Below, piece by piece: positions 1 through 11,353 of a stretch of 64,000 nt of DNA. Numbering within the stretch: the stretch's first letter is position 1; every line of letters starts with the position of its first letter. The stretch is from Prochilodus magdalenae (Eukaryota > Chordata > Actinopteri > Characiformes > Prochilodontidae). A program made the translations under genes and the position numbers. Location of the stretch: contig JAMWET010003101.1 in the NCBI GenBank assembly GCA_024036415.1, positions 93,501 to 157,500 of the forward strand, read 5' to 3'. The notes below the pieces were generated by a model. That model saw only the letters and a list, made by a program, of their open reading frames with translations. It had not been told where the DNA came from and did no database searches.

Positions 1-269
1 TACATTTAAGCTCCTCCTCTCCCAGCGCTGAGTATTTGAGTCCTACTCCCTCCCACATCCACAGAACAAAGTTAGAGAGTATCCGAGCACACAGCGTGTG
101 CGGTTTTAGAGGATAGGCAGTGCCGCTCAGGCGGACAAAGAAGTTTTAGGGGGACCGAAGTTTTTTTTAACCCCCTCCGTTTTTTTTCGTTCTAACTTTT
201 GAATTGTTTGTGGATTATCGCCAAATCCTGGGAATAGAAGAACCTTACCAGTGGATTTTACTGAAAGAA
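1..269 (+). promoter_or_regulatory. net1: net1 5' UTR and probable proximal promoter of the short isoform
   Basis: There is no ATG in these 269 bases, so the leader has no upstream ORF within the window. It holds pyrimidine-rich stretches (near 12-60) and T runs (160-188). No clear TATA box is visible, and the transcription start cannot be placed. This position fits the internal promoter that produces NET1A in mammals, which is established knowledge; its activity here is inferred. Confidence 0.5.
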
Positions 270-359
270 ATGGTGGCTTACGATGAACCTGGTGTGGTGC
301 CTATCAAACGGACTCTACAGAACATAGACTACCAGAACCAGGCTTGTAAAGAACTTGAG
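270..359 (+). CDS. net1: net1 coding exon 1 (NET1A-specific N-terminus)
   Basis: Thirty codons from MVAYDEPGVVPIKRT to KELE, then a GTGAGA donor; the exon ends in phase 0. This exon distinguishes the short cytoplasmic isoform. The following intron of 2.6 kb (360-2983) is the longest in the gene. Confidence 0.93.
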
Positions 360-3300
360 GTGAGATTCAAATGCTTGAACGATGACCTCATACCACTTTT
401 CTCACTTTGTACACAGAAACCAGTTGGTCAGTTTGTTCCCACTGTCTTATCAGTTGAGTCAGAACCTTGCCCTGGTCTTATCTTCACATGAGCACTATTC
501 AGTGAAGGCCGTGCGGGTGTGTAACTCTAAGGTGTGTGTTAGACAGAGCGAATGTGTGCGTGCGGTACAGTCCGTCGCCTCTGAGGGAGGTCAAGGGTCC
601 ACTACCTGTTCTTTGCCGATTTTGACTTGCGGTTTAGAGCATTTGGAACTGGCGAGCTTTGCTGATCAGCCATGTTTAGGTGAATGTGCCTGTATAATGA
701 ATGGCTGCAGACCTGAATTGCAGGTAAACTAGGCGGGTGGACAAAGTTACCCTCAGGGCTTCACATAAAAAGCACTCTAGCAGCTTCACAGCAATGACTG
801 ACTACTGCAGCCTGCAGCCCAGGTGTGCTCCCCCACCCCCACTCCACCCAGACTCGCTGAGAACAGCAGCAGTACTGTGGGGAAAGAGGATTTAGATAAA
901 GAGTCACTTTGCTAATTCTGGATTTTGCGATCATCTTCCCGTTTGTGGTTTTGGCTGCGCCGATTCGGAAGTGGAGAAAGAGAAGTGGCTGAGCTGCCAG
1001 GAAAGCAGAATGAGAAGTCAGGAAGAATTATGAATGGGTTAAGAACTGGAGTCCTCATTTAGTTTTAGTGGTTACCCCACTTCCTAGCTCATACGCTCAT
1101 TCTTCGTTTCTTCTCCTTTTTATTTATTTTTTTATTTTTTTAAATAGCAAAGAATGCGCTAGAGAGTTCAGTCTTTTTGTTGACCAGTTGGTTTTTTTTA
1201 ACATTTGTGTGGTCTGCATTGCAAATCAATGGTCGGTCAGCAGGGGACTAAGTAGGGGGGACACAAATCCTGTCTAAACCCCCTTCACCCCCAGCAGAGA
1301 CCACTATCTGAGCAACTGTAGTGTAAACTGGTTCTTTAGGAGGGCTTCCTGAGGCCAGGGTATGCTCTCCTGGGAGCTTCCCCCGCCCTGGTCAGCAAAG
1401 CCAGAAATGGCTGCTTCTATCTGTCTGCATGTCTGACTACTTGTTGGTCTTTCTAAAAAAGAAAATAAACAGAGTTGGGAGAATGGGGGCTCATTTGTTA
1501 TTGCTGGGCCACCAGAAATGACAGGAAAAGCGCTGGCGGCAGCTGAAACCATGCCAAGGTCCATCTAAATCTTTATTTAGTTAGGGCACGCATTTAATTT
1601 TAGCTGTTAGGGTCTTGTAATCCATTGTTGGGTATTTACACCCGTTGGGCCGCCAGTAAAGGTTCATATGTGGTCGTCCAGCAGGGGGAATTATGTGGTC
1701 CATTAGTCTGTCTTGCAGTCCCAGATAGATAGGAGTGCAGTTGGACCTCAGCAGCGGTTCCGGCTAAAGTAAACCAGGGGATCTACTCTGCAGCTGTTTG
1801 TAGTGGTCAGAGCCTGAATCCTTCTTTGGCACGCTGTTCCCAGTATCTATCACACTGCTTTGGAAAGGAAGGGCGCATATTTAATAGTGCCGTTGAAATT
1901 GATTATGTACAGACAGTTGTCGTTGTCATACAGTAAAGTTACAAGTGGGGTGCAATTTCCTTCCCTTGCCTCAAGCTCCAGAGTCTTTCAGGACGGTGAT
2001 TATAGTTTGAAGTAGTCCTGAAGGTCTGTTTTGATCCTCCCTCCCACCCCGCATGATGGCTTGTTGGCTGGCTCAAGTCCCAGTCATTATGGAGTTCAGG
2101 TGTGCTTCTCCCTCTCACGCAAAAGCCCTGCAGGGCCTGTCCCAACACGAGAATGTCAGACTCACTCAAGAATTACAGGAGAAGCATGAAGGAAAAATAG
2201 AAGGGCAATGTGGAGGTGGTGCGGGGGTGGTTTAAGTGCCCCTTGTTTACCAAGTCTGGGTCTATTCCCTTGGTCTCGACCCCCCTCACAAGTGGATACG
2301 TTCTTCAACGATAGCCCTCCAACCCTTGTGGAAGTAACTTAATCAAGGCAACAGTACTATAATGTTTTGCTGTTCTCAGTCCATTATACTACACACTAGA
2401 TGTTTGTTCGGGTCAGCACAGCTGAGCAAGGGGTCTTGTGCATTCCACAGATGCCTACAGACCCCCTGATCTCTAGGGCTGCTTGCAGAAAGGGCTCTTT
2501 ATGCTTCCCCTTTTTTTTTTTTTTTTTTTTTTTTTCTCTCGCCGAGGGGTCTTCCACACATGATGTGCCCAACAGCTGCTATCTCCAGGGACTCCAACTT
2601 ATGCCTGCATGTCCACAACCCAGGAAACGCCAGCCAGTCTGACCCTAAATCCACCCCTGTAGTATCCCCTCTCCCTTCCTCTCCTCCCCCCTTCCATCCA
2701 TCCATCTCTCCCCTGCTCTGGGCTGCTCCCAGCCAGGCGGCGGAGTCCAAGAGGAAAGTGTGTCCTATGACTGGTCATGCACCACCTTGTTTTCATGTGA
2801 GAGTAGTCAGCCGACCAGCCTCCTGTGTCCTCCGGCTATTTCTGAGCCTCGCTCTAATTGTGTCATAAGAGGCAGTCGAACGGTTAATAAGGCCGAGAGG
2901 GATCATGCTCACTGGTGGTGTCGCAGCTTGGCACAGATGGGATATTCATTTTGCTTCTTTTTATTTCTCTCTCTCCCGCACAGGAACCCAGTACTAAGCG
3001 CGTGCGGCCGCTGGGCCGAGTCACCTCGCTGGCGAACCTCATCTCCCCCGTGAAGAATGGGGCCGTCCGCCGCTTTGGCCAGACTCTCCAGGCCTCGTTC
3101 CGGGGTGACGGACGGTCCCCAAGTGTGCCCCAACACAAGGGCTGCAGCAAGACAGCAGCACCCACGCCTCCTAAGCGTCGGAACAGCACACTGTGGTCTG
3201 AGACGCTAGACGTACACCAGAAGGGCACCTTCTCCACTAAGGAGATCAAGCGACAGGAGGTGAGTGCGGTTAAAATTGGAGAAAGAGAACAGTACAGCAC

Positions 3301-5929
3301 AACCCAGACTAATAAATCCCCCCTCCACCTCTCAGCTAGACGCTACCGAATTGGGCTGGGTGACTTATTAAACCCTAAGGGCCTAGGGTTTGGACGCTTT
3401 CCTGTGTGGGTTTTTTTTTTTCCCTTTCCTCTCTCTTCTCTCCTCTCTCTTGCTGAGGCTGGCTGTGTTTATTTAGTATGATCTCTGACTGAGTGGAGTG
3501 GAATAGAGCATTGCAGCTGAATTTTCATTCCTCTCAGCCAGACACTCTGAGCTAACAGTGGTCTACTGGTGTGACGCACAGACCTCCACTTTTCAGCCTC
3601 CTTAGCCAGACATCACAGCAAACTGCCACAGCACAAACACATTCCGCACCGGAGAGAGCTGGAGAGGGGCGGGGGGGGGGTCATGCCATTTAGTTCATTC
3701 AGAACTAGTTTATGGAAACGTTTGCTAAATTCTTTGTCGGCTTGTTGATCATTTGGTTACAGATGTACTAAATATCTTAAGTAACACCTCATTTTGTTTT
3801 TATTTTTATCCAGGCAATCTTTGAGCTGTCTCGGGGAGAGCAGGACCTGATTGAGGACCTCCAGCTCGCCCGAAAGGTTTGTATATTTTTGGATAAGTGC
3901 TTAGGAAAATTTGAATGCTAACAGGTTGTATAAGAACTTGGCCGGGCTCTCGTACATTCTGAACATTTTCGAGTAATGTTACAGTGAACTGATTTATGAT
4001 TCTTCGCTTACAGGCGTACCATGACCCTATGCTGAAACTATCAATCATGTCTGAGGAGGAGCTAACAGCCATCTTTGGAGATCTGGATGCTTACATCCCA
4101 CTTCATGAAGGTGAATAGCAACACTCGGTTTCTCCTGTTTTAGTTTGCTTGTGTTTGTAACAGTCATGATGCTAACATCTCACCCTTCTGCCAGATCTTT
4201 TGGCCCAGCTTGCCAAGGCTACAGGCCCTGACGGCACAGTGGGAGAAATCGGCCAGATCGTAGTCAACTGGGTAAGAGCTCTAACTTCAGTCTCGTTCTT
4301 CTCATGCAATAGTATAATAAAAGCAAGACCTCAGTAACTGACGCCCTCTGTTCTCCCATAGCTGCCCAGGCTGAACGCATACCGGGCGTACTGCAGCAAC
4401 CAACTTGCAGCCAAGGCCCTTCTTGACCAGAAGAAGCAGGACCCACGGGTGCAGGACTTCCTGCAACGCTGCTTGGAGTCGCCCTTCAGCAGGAAGCTGG
4501 ATCTGTGGAGCTTCCTAGACATCCCCCGCTCACGCTTGGTTAAATACCCGCTCCTGCTGAGAGAGATTCTCAGACACACGCCACCTGAACATCCAGACAC
4601 CACCAGCCTAGAGCAAGCTGTAAGTAGGAATCTAGAAAGACAGATATGCAGATACGTTTTAGAGACATTGGGAATTTAGTTTTTAAGCGAACTTGTTTGT
4701 TTGCACCTTTGCAGGTCAGCATCATTCAAGGTGTGCTGGCAGATATTAACATGAAGAAGGGCGAGTCCGAGTGCCAGTACTACATCGACAAGCTGGAGTA
4801 CCTGGACGACAGGCAGAAAGACCCACGCATCGACCAGTGCAAGAGCCTGCTGTGTCACGGGGAACTACGCAACAAGAGCGGAACGGTTAGTCTTGCACGT
4901 GCACTTCACCTTTCTGCCTGTGTCCTCAGGAGGATTAGCACAAGTTACTAGCCAGAAAAGGCAGAACAACCCATTCTAGTCTCTGTAAGCGATGACACAA
5001 CGACCCAGGAATTTTTATAATGATCACAATGGGATGCAGAGAAAACACTCTGAGTGTCTAGACGAAGTGTTCAGCCGTCTTTAATCTCTGCTAATCTTTT
5101 TGTTCCGCTCTGCAGAAACTGCACGTGTTCCTTTTTACCGAAGTTCTGGTCCTAAGTCGGCCCGTGACGCGGAACGACCGCCACTGTTTCCAAGTATATC
5201 GCCAGCCCATCCCTGTGCAGGACCTAGTAGTAGAGGACCTACAGGACGGAGACGTGCGGATGGGTGGCTCCTTCAGAGGGGCCTTCAGCAACGCTGACAA
5301 AGGTGAGATGACCTTCTCCTGCAGCCTTCACAGAGCTGTTTACATCAATGATTGACAGCTTGATTAGGTTATGTAATGAAATGAGAAGGGCCTTAATTAC
5401 GTAAGAGAGTTGTCATGTTCTTTGTTTGTTGGTTAATCTGCAGCCTCTCTTTCACATTCGTTTATTATAACATGGCTTTTTCTTTCCTTCTGCAGCCAAG
5501 AACATCTTCCGCGTTCGCTTTCAAGACCCAGCACAGGGCCAGTCTCACACGCTTCAGGTCAACGACATCTTTCACAAGCAGCAGTGGCTCAACTGCCTGC
5601 GCAGTGCCATGTCTGTCGTCCAGAGCGAAGCCCCGGTCACCAACGCCGACGTCCGCTCCAAGCGCCGCTCCTCCACAGCGTCTTCCATAGTCCATATGGA
5701 GGAGACGGATGAGAACCAGCCCCAAAGCACGGCCTCACCCCCCAGCTCACCCCAAAGCGACGAGCCCCCAAGTCCTACACCCTCCGCCACCTCCACCCTC
5801 TCTACCTCTTCGACGTCCTCCTCAACCTCCTCAACTTCCTCCTCCTCCTCTTCTTCTTCACCCCGTAAATCCAAAAAGGACAAGCGTGTGCTCTGTTCGC
5901 TGGGCAAAAGGAAAGAGACTATGGTGTAG
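270..5929 (+). CDS. net1: Rho guanine nucleotide exchange factor NET1 (short, NET1A-type isoform), 9 coding exons
   Basis: Joined exons: 270-359, 2984-3259, 3814-3876, 4014-4110, 4195-4271, 4362-4619, 4715-4885, 5116-5302, 5496-5929. Every intron is GT-AG and the phases match, giving 550 codons plus TAG. The product closely matches vertebrate NET1, which loads GTP onto RhoA/RhoB and so drives actomyosin contractility. The DH domain spans about residues 122-305, with the conserved IPRSRLVKYPLLL segment at 255-267. The PH domain spans about 335-450, with its helix tryptophan at W437. Residues 480-535 are rich in Ser, Thr and Pro. The last residues, KRKETMV, form a class I PDZ ligand; human NET1 ends ETLV and binds DLG/MAGI scaffolds. 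The start MVAYDEP resembles human NET1A (MVAHDET); 270 is the first ATG in the window and has A at -3 and G at +4. The nuclear-targeting N-terminus of long NET1 is not in the window; its exons would lie upstream. Length fits the family (human NET1A 542 aa). Confidence 0.96.
2511..2535 (+). repeat. Poly(T) tract in net1 intron 1
   Basis: About 25 consecutive T residues in intron 1. It could be the reverse-strand A tail of an old retroposed fragment, but no recognisable body adjoins it. Confidence 0.8.
2984..3259 (+). CDS. net1: net1 coding exon 2 (pre-DH region)
   Basis: Ninety-two codons, starting EPSTKRVRPLGRVTSLANL, a block highly conserved in NET1. The acceptor is CACAG and the donor GTGAGT. 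The basic KRVRPLGR segment and the later PPKRRNS segment are the usual NET1 N-terminal regulatory stretch ahead of the DH domain. Confidence 0.95.
3814..3876 (+). CDS. net1: net1 coding exon 3 (start of DH domain)
   Basis: Twenty-one codons, AIFELSRGEQDLIEDL and on. This corresponds to DH conserved region 1, with the glutamate-bearing helix that contacts Rho switch I. The exon is phase 0 at both ends. Confidence 0.94.
4014..4110 (+). CDS. net1: net1 coding exon 4 (DH domain)
   Basis: Encodes AYHDPMLKLSIMSEEELTAI to IPLHE and ends in phase 1 with a G that completes an Asp codon in the next exon. It covers DH helices between conserved regions 1 and 2. Confidence 0.94.
4195..4271 (+). CDS. net1: net1 coding exon 5 (DH domain)
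   Basis: Encodes DLLAQLAKATGPDGTVGE to IVVNW. The upstream intron is only 84 bp and the downstream one 90 bp. Confidence 0.94.
4362..4619 (+). CDS. net1: net1 coding exon 6 (catalytic core of DH domain)
   Basis: Eighty-six codons carrying SPFSRKLDLWSFLDIP and SRLVKYPLLLREIL (residues 241-271). This is DH conserved region 3, the long helix that forms most of the Rho-binding surface. From memory, substitution at the last leucine of this motif (L267 in human NET1A) abolishes exchange activity; the leucine is present here. Confidence 0.95.
4715..4885 (+). CDS. net1: net1 coding exon 7 (end of DH, DH-PH linker)
   Basis: Fifty-seven codons, VSIIQGVLADINMKKGESE to ELRNKSGT. The acceptor TTTGCAG gives the only start that keeps the frame. 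It contains the KKGESECQYYIDKLEYL block typical of NET1/ARHGEF3 proteins. Confidence 0.94.
5116..5302 (+). CDS. net1: net1 coding exon 8 (PH domain)
   Basis: Encodes KLHVFLFTEVLVLSRPVTRN to GAFSNADK, the first PH beta strands, then a phase 1 junction. The QPIPVQDLVVEDLQDGDVRM run is nearly invariant in NET1. Confidence 0.95.
5496..5929 (+). CDS. net1: net1 coding exon 9 (end of PH, Ser-rich tail, PDZ ligand)
   Basis: It completes the PH domain (AKNIFRVRFQDP to FHKQQWLNCLRSAM), followed by a tail with a dense run of Ser, Thr and Pro codons at about 5720-5866, basic RKSKKDK, and terminal KRKETMV before TAG at 5927-5929. The serine run is encoded by TCC/TCT/TCA repeats and may vary in length between individuals. 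Confidence 0.95.
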
Positions 5930-6270
5930 GGGTGACTCTCCCAGGACTCTTCCCAGGGGCCGCCCAGGGTACCGCGGACTTGTATTTATGTGTGTGTTGG
6001 AGCCAGGTGGTTCCGCAGCAGTGTTTCTGTGTTACTGTCCTTAATGGCAGCTATACCCCGCCCCCACCTCCACTCCAACCCGTCCCACAGGGAAACGAAC
6101 CTGTACCAGATACGTGCAGGACTCTCGGAAAGGACTGCGTGTTGTGATCTCAAGGGATCGAGCGCAAGCGTTTCACATGCATTTCAGTCAGTGACTGTGT
6201 GAGTGACCACGAGATCGCACATCTAGCCCTGTTTACTGTTAGTTTGGTATTATTTTTCATTTTGTTTGTA

Positions 6271-6276
6271 ATTAAA
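6271..6276 (+). promoter_or_regulatory. net1: Proximal poly(A) signal candidate (ATTAAA)
   Basis: ATTAAA followed within 30 bases by a T-rich stretch, 342 bases after the stop codon. Confidence 0.4.
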
Positions 6277-6404
6277 GTTTTACCTTTTTTTTATATATAT
6301 ATTTTCAATCAGAAATTTACTGTAGCTCTTTTGTTTTCATTGAACCAGCACTGTTTAGCTTTCAGCTGAGACAAAAAACTAAATTGAGGACACTCCAGAA
6401 AAGC

Positions 6405-6410
6405 AATAAA
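6405..6410 (+). promoter_or_regulatory. net1: Second poly(A) signal candidate (AATAAA)
   Basis: Canonical hexamer in the net1 3' UTR, with no strong GT-rich element visible directly downstream. Confidence 0.3.
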
Positions 6411-7296
6411 GGACGAACGCAAGCAAAGAAACGTAGAAATCGGAAAACTCGGAAAAAAGTCTGATTCAGAGCTCTATTGGATGAGTCTTATTTCAGTACA
6501 TTCCTATCATCCTCTGTTTTATCGACCAGACTCTTCGGCTGTACGTGATCTTATAACAGCCGAAGTTTATTTAAATCCATATTTTATTTTCAGAAACCAA
6601 AAGTTATCACAGTGATAGTGATGTAATTTACACTGTTGGCAGATCAAACTATGTGGTATTTTATTTTACTCATGTAAAATTGAAACTGAGCCATGTTGGC
6701 TTTTTTTGTATTAAGAAAGCTGACTCCCCTCCCGCCCCCAAAAACCCCCCCAAAACATGAAATGGTTTATTTTTCAATGTAGCATCTTGCATGGAGCTTT
6801 ACTTGTGGAGTCCTGCCTGCGTGAGCAGGATGGACCATGGCATGTATATGCTTGTCTAAGCACAGGAGTTCACTGAAACGACAGTCACCGATCGCTGGAA
6901 AGGAACCTGAAAGTTGTATGAGGGCTTGAGATACGTCGACGCAAGAATTGATGGAAACCTTGGACCGTGTTGGACGAGAAGAGAGACTGACTTTGATTCA
7001 AGGCACTGCACGCAACCACCAAGCCGTCAGACCGATGGACGGTGGTTCGTTTTGTTGTGCTGTTGAACAAAGTACGAAAGTTTGATGCGCTGGTGAAAAG
7101 CCAGCGAGTGTTGTTTACAAAGAAAGTTGGAAGAGCATGTTGCGAGAAGGGCAGGATTGTAGAAGGTTGAAGAACGTCACGAGAGCATTAAATCAGTTTG
7201 TATAAAAGACAAAGGAATATGTTGAGCTTTGAAAGAATGCAGTGGGCTTGTAAATGTGGTTGATGTAAAAAGAAAAAAGGTGATGATTAATGGAAC

Positions 7297-7302
7297 AATA
7301 AA
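7297..7302 (+). promoter_or_regulatory. net1: Distal poly(A) signal candidate (AATAAA)
   Basis: Canonical hexamer followed at about 35-55 bases by a pyrimidine-rich region (TTTCCTCTTTCTTTTCTTG). It is the best-placed end for the long 3' UTR. Confidence 0.5.
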
Positions 7303-7329
7303 GGTCTATGTAAGATTTGCATCTGAAAA

Positions 7330-9130
7330 CTGGATTTCCTCTTTCTTTTCTTGTCCTTGTCTGAACCGAACCCGCACCCTAGCATCTAAAACAAGCAAGG
7401 GTCACTAAAGAAGGACCCCCATGTACCTTAGACAACAGCATTGGCTTTGCAATTCCAAATGAAAACGAAAGCCCATGAATCCCAGAAACACAGCCTGAGC
7501 TGGCACGTTGCCCTCATTGTCAGGAAGCTTGAACCGTCGTCAGCCTCTTGCTCCGTTGAAGCCGCACTCAGCCACTCGTTTAGTAACTTGCTGCCTTTAC
7601 GGCCTGTGTGGTAGACCACTTCCAATAACTCATCTCTTTGTGTTTCCAGAGAATACTACAAACACCTTCCAGCAGCAACCATAAAAATGGCCGCTGCTCG
7701 GAACGCCTTCCTGTTTGTCCATCCTCAATCTCGGTTCGTTTCCAGTACGGTCCAGAAAGCGGCTTGGCAGCCGTATAAAGAAAGTGACTCCATTAAACAG
7801 ATTCCTCCATTTATCTTTCAGTCTCCCATTTACTCTTTACCCTCTTTCTGTTCAGTGATGAACGGCCCGTCCGGAGACACTTAACACATCTCCCGGGGCA
7901 CGCTCCTGCTTTGTCTCGCACCTGATGACCAATCATCGGGGCTTTGTTAGTTTTTACGCTCGCAGTGAAGAATGCGACGGCTTCGAGGGGGTGAGCTCAT
8001 GGGCTGGAGCGAGACTCTGTGGGCCTCACTCGAAACACATCCCGATGCGGCCTGGTTCTAATTGGTTCCTGCATGGGCTGGTAGCTTCGGTTTCGCAGGG
8101 CCTCTGGGTTTTATAGGGAACCTGCCTCATGTCTGCCTTCGAGGGATGAGGGAATTCTTAGACTCTTTGTTCATGCTGGCCGCCTGCTGCCTCCTATTTA
8201 CATTAATAAAGGTCTAATGTAGGCCGGCATTATGGATTCTGGAGGTCAACCGCTGGACACGGTGGGCTCTGAGTAGTGGAGTGACGTCTGAGCAGTGTAA
8301 GCCTCCATTGTGAGGGACACGGTTTTGTGGTCGACGGAGTGACTGTCGTTTTGCGAGAGGACACAGATGGCTCTTTTACCGCTGAGCTGTGAGGGAGGGG
8401 TCCGAGGAGGGTGACCCTGTTATGAAAATAATTGCAGCTGATCAAAATCAAGTCATGGTTCCTTCTAAATATGGTGACACTTAACATGTGGAGCGTTGAG
8501 CTGTGAGGGGTCGTCATGGAAAAGCCCTTTTTGTGAAACACTGTGAATCACTTCCAAGACAGGCCCAAGCATCTGCTGCTGTTTGCTTTACGCCCGTGGC
8601 GTCTCTAAACACGCGGGGGAGAGCTTGTAGGCGAGGGTTGGATATGTCATTAATGCGAACATCCCCAGTTGCGTAACGTTGTGTGCTATGTAGTGTGAAC
8701 CTTTCAAACGACTAGTTACACAACGTTAAGCCCAGAAGACATGAAGTCACGCAATATGAAGCTATCGGGGTCAACGGCACCATATAGACAATGATCCAAG
8801 CAAACAAAAGATTAGCTAGTCTATTGTTTCGTATATTAGGTGACTGTGTGCCCATTAAAAATGGTTTCTGGTTCTGCATCACGGGTGGAAACCGATCTGC
8901 GCCGATATGTGGGTCACTTCGCTGCTTAGTCGAGATACAAGCTGATGACAACCAAATTGCACTTCGCTCCTCAACGCTGTCGGTGCGTGGGGCAGGTAAT
9001 GACAGGCCGAGGTGTTATCACTTTGAACTGTTGAACTGTGCAGGGCAAAGACGGGCACAAACAGATGTGCACTCACGTACGATAGAGCAGACCTGCGCAC
9101 AAAACGAAGGCTATGGAATAGGAAAGAATA
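7330..9130. other. Unassigned intergenic sequence
   Basis: No exon structure, coding similarity or clear repeat was recognised. Near 8668-8730 there is a loose inverted repeat built on AACGTTGTGTG and TACACAACGTT. Confidence 0.5.
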
Positions 9131-9133
9131 GCA

Positions 9134-9322
9134 GGTGGTGTAGCTTAGCGGATAACACCACTACTTGCCGGGGAGCCATAATGACATGAGGGAGACTGGG
9201 GTCCGAATCCCGCTCTGGGTGACTATGCTGTCCCTGGGCAAGACTCCTAACTCTATATTGGCGTACCTGTATTATGATTGGCCGTGGAAGTTGCTCTGGA
9301 TAAGAGCGAAATTTAAATTCTA
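9134..9322 (+). mobile_element. tRNA-derived SINE, family S1, copy 1
   Basis: It begins with a tRNA-like head (GGTGGTGTAGCTTAGCGGAT), has a box-B-like GGTCCGAATCCC about 70 bases later, and ends with the TTGCTCTGGATAAGAGCG tail shared with three other copies in this window. Box A and box B are the RNA polymerase III promoter elements of tRNA genes. It is shortened in the middle relative to the other copies. Confidence 0.75.
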
Positions 9323-9350
9323 ATTGATCATATTATGTACTATGTCATAC

Positions 9351-9488
9351 AGCGATGGTCACCAACGCTGGTCCTGGAGATCTACTGTCCAGCAGAGTGG
9401 GCTGGATGAGATACATTAGGTGTGAGGGTGTAGCATGTTAGATGCAGGTTGGTGCTAACCCTTCAGGACTAGGGTTGGTGACCACTGT
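9351..9488. mobile_element. Short palindromic MITE
   Basis: The ends are inverted copies: GGTCACCAACGCTGGTCCT on the left and AGGACTAGGGTTGGTGACC on the right, about 138 bp overall. It resembles a common fish MITE recalled from other genomes; the superfamily is uncertain because the target duplication is not clear. Confidence 0.6.
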
Positions 9489-9679
9489 AATACATTGACA
9501 GGAACTCACATACGTAAGTGAAGTGAACTGTACTTAACAGGGAAATTAAAAGCTACACTAGCCCCATGTATAAAAAGATGCAAGACCCCAAATATATTGT
9601 GGTGGATTGACTACTAGCACTATTCCAGAAATTCTGAAACCCAGCTCTGGTTTGAGTGATGGAATGAAATGTTGAGAAT

Positions 9680-10390
9680 TTCAAATTCCCAGAAGAGACC
9701 CAGTACAAGAATGAAATGGATTACAACTTCCTATGTTTCCTTTCATAATGTGTCAGATGTGTCAGTGGGTGACCGGTCTGGACTGCAGGCAGGCGAGTAT
9801 AGCACCCTCTGTTTTACTGCAGAGCCATGCAGTTGTACGATTCCGGACGATTACGTATTTTACGGGAAGGGTGGCAACCATGGGCATACCACCCATGTGG
9901 TCTTGCTGGCTATTGAACCGCACACTGATAAAAGCCCGACGGCCTCTCCTCTTTAGTCTGGAGGATACGACGTCCATGAATTTCCTAAATAAATTATAAA
10001 CTTTGCTGGGTTTGGACCACTGGACACTTTTCCCCTTCACCTCAGTCCTTTGTATGAGCCCGGGCCCAGAGAAGGCGGCGACGGTGTTTCTGGATCTGTT
10101 GATATGTGGTGTCTTCTTTTCATGGTGGAGTTTAAATTTGCGTGTGTGGATATAGGGATAAACTGAGGTCAGAGACGAAGGCAGTGCCAGATGTTCAAGG
10201 CAGTGCCAGATAAGGGCCCAAAGATCATTCAGCACTGAAGATGGTCCTTCAGGACTGGTTTTGGGCCTTGTCTCTTGCATACAGAGATTTCTATTGATTC
10301 TCTGAGTCTGTGGATGATATTATGGACTGTAGATGATAATAATCTCCAAATTCTTCTCTGTTTTATATTGAGAAACTACCCTTGATCCCA
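9680..10390 (-). pseudogene. Decayed Tc1-like transposase (family T8)
   Basis: Read on the minus strand, near 10380-10300 there is a relic of the Tc1 helix-turn-helix (LLSSTVHNII). Then comes FKLHHEKKTPHINRSRN, and QWSKPSK in place of the usual LWSDES, so the first catalytic aspartate is lost. The longest open piece is 9762-10280 (172 codons). Frameshifts and substitutions make it inactive. Tc1-like identity rests on motif order; exact ends were not found. Confidence 0.7.
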
Positions 10391-10399
10391 GCTGAGCAT

Positions 10400-11040
10400 C
10401 TGTGGGAGCACCACAATCGTCACGTTCACTCGTCTCCACACTCCAACCAACAGCTGTTCATCTAGCCCATCTTACTCAACAGCCCAGGTTACTTTGGATA
10501 TCAGCTGGTGGTCATAATAATGTGACTTGTATTGATGTCTGTATAATGGAAGTGTTCAGCTCTTTCTGGGAGCTGTGCAAATTAGGCTATGAAAATGGCT
10601 CTCAGACATAAACACGATTCTGGTAGGCCGTTCTTCTCCATTAACCCATATATGCCACAAGCAATAAATGAATCCACTAAAGCCTGGAAGTGGTGTGGAT
10701 TTCTTTTCCATCCGATGACTCACACAGCTGCACAGATAGGTCAGCGATGGTGCCCGTGTCTTTTGCCGGTTTGATGCTGTTTCACACATAGGTCAGGTTT
10801 CAACCCAAAACACGCACGGTAAAACGAGCAGCGGCCTGCATGCTCCCTCCCTCTGTGATTCACCAACACTCTGCCTGGATGACGAGAGGCTCGGGTCAAG
10901 GTGGAGCCTTGCTGGACACTCACTCCCAGCCATGGAAGGAGCAGAGAGGCAGGAGGGTGGATTTAGTAACCCCTGTGCTGTTATCTATGGGCCTGCCTCA
11001 CCCTTCTGTAACCTAACTCTGATAAATGGAGCACACTTGT
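10400..11040. other. Unassigned intergenic sequence
   Basis: Nothing recognisable apart from short open frames without protein features. Confidence 0.5.
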
Positions 11041-11057
11041 CGTTTAGGAGGAAGATA

Positions 11058-11153
<96 letters not shown>

Positions 11154-11353
11154 AGAGAGAGAGAGAGAGTAGAGAGAGAGAGAGAGAGAACGAGAAAGAG
11201 AGAGTAGAGAGAGAGAAAGAGAGAGTAGAGAGAGAGAGAGAGAGAAAGAGAGAGAGTAGAGAGACAGAAAGAGAGAGAGTAGAGAGAGAGAGAGAGAAAG
11301 AGAGAGAGTAGAGAGAGAGAAAGAGAGAGACAGAGAGAGAAAGAGAGAGAGAG
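11058..11353 (+). repeat. (TG)n then long (GA)n purine tract
   Basis: A short TG run leads into nearly 300 bases of GAGAGA interrupted by regularly spaced TAGAGAG and AACGAGA variants. The strand is almost pure purine from 11073, a composition able to form triplex DNA. Confidence 0.95.

Larger units (their letters stand above)
5930..7325 (+). other. net1: net1 3' UTR
   Basis: After the stop codon there is no further supported coding sequence up to the AATAAA at 7297. Earlier poly(A) signal candidates lie at 6271 (ATTAAA) and 6405 (AATAAA), so alternative short 3' UTRs are possible. The end at about 7325 is inferred from the last signal. Confidence 0.6.

Noticed and set aside
204..269. N-terminal extension of net1 upstream of 270
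   Set aside because: The extended frame begins at TTG, not ATG, and the homology to NET1A starts exactly at the ATG at 270.
9134..9210. Functional tRNA genes at the S1 SINE heads (also 18134, 26332, 32936)
   Set aside because: Box A and box B are present, but the cloverleaf stems do not close and each is followed by the shared SINE body and tail.
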